A stretch of DNA of 64,000 bases. Source: CAWAYH01 sp963786195. Its GTDB lineage: Bacteria > Acidobacteriota > Vicinamibacteria > Vicinamibacterales > 2-12-FULL-66-21. Made by a program: the position numbers and the translations under genes. Shown here piece by piece: positions 63,999 to 64,000 of this stretch. The stretch lies in the NCBI GenBank assembly GCA_963786195.1, contig CAWAYH010000002.1:372001-436000 (forward strand), in the 5' to 3' direction. Under the pieces are notes generated by a model, which worked only from the letters and a program-made list of their open reading frames with translations, was not told where the DNA came from and did no database searches. How positions within the stretch are numbered: position 1 is the first letter of the stretch; each line of letters begins with the position of its first letter.

Positions 63999-64000
63999 CC

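Overview
GC-rich genomic window that most resembles an Acidobacteriota genome, probably class Vicinamibacteria. The evidence is a VWFA protein of the acidobacterial type (TIGR03436-like), five exported M28 metallopeptidases, BamB-like PQQ propellers, carboxypeptidase-regulatory-like domains, a DUF5777/CHRD pair, and dense families of small palindromic and dispersed repeats. No rRNA, tRNA, CRISPR array, phage or transposase gene was seen. Many genes are broken by frameshifts. Those I could resolve are mostly extra single bases, which looks like uncorrected long-read sequence more than real decay. I therefore give composite coordinates for such genes and say so.

Layout. 1-7 kb: a TolB-like C-terminus, a broken Tat/ankyrin gene, an M28 peptidase, and a ligase-associated repair pair (ATP-dependent DNA ligase and metallo-beta-lactamase exonuclease) flanking a VWFA gene, then DedA. 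7-15 kb: a DDAH-type hydrolase, DUF1330, RecQ, a PQQ propeller, a compact SNF2 helicase with SWIM finger, and a second M28 enzyme. 15-23 kb: a gluconate-dehydrogenase-like GMC pair, glutaminyl cyclase, peroxiredoxin, DUF2277-DinB-PQQ, and a zinc-ribbon membrane protein coupled to a zinc-ribbon M50 protease.

23.3-35.2 kb: the most unusual region, a nine-gene leftward operon with overlapping start/stop codons. In transcription order it encodes a fatty acid desaturase, a CDP-archaeol-synthase (CarS)-like protein, a PEP-synthase/rifampin-phosphotransferase-like dikinase, a UbiA-like membrane protein, a methyltransferase, a PlsC-like acyltransferase, a fatty-acyl-AMP ligase, an ACP-thioester reductase-APH kinase fusion and a CDP-alcohol phosphatidyltransferase. 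Together they suggest activation, reduction, phosphorylation and CDP-activation of a lipid and its transfer to a head group. I do not recognise this pathway as a described one.

35-50 kb: acetamidase/formamidase, more M28 peptidases, CHRD lipoprotein and DUF5777 barrel, a PAP2/response-regulator/VOC run, and an SGNH-MBOAT O-acylation pair. 50-64 kb: small exported proteins, DUF1328, DUF485-ActP acetate symport, a peptidase MA-like TPR protein, two GyrI-domain proteins, carboxypeptidase-regulatory and TIMP-like secreted proteins, and at the right edge an HPr-kinase-like plus nucleotidyltransferase pair of the kind seen in some RiPP loci.

Four repeat systems overlie this map: REP1 (GGTGCCWGSCACC palindromes), REP2 (GTCCGGCTGAAGCCGGAC palindromes), a dispersed element of about 120 bp in six copies, and degenerate short-period tandem arrays at gene junctions.
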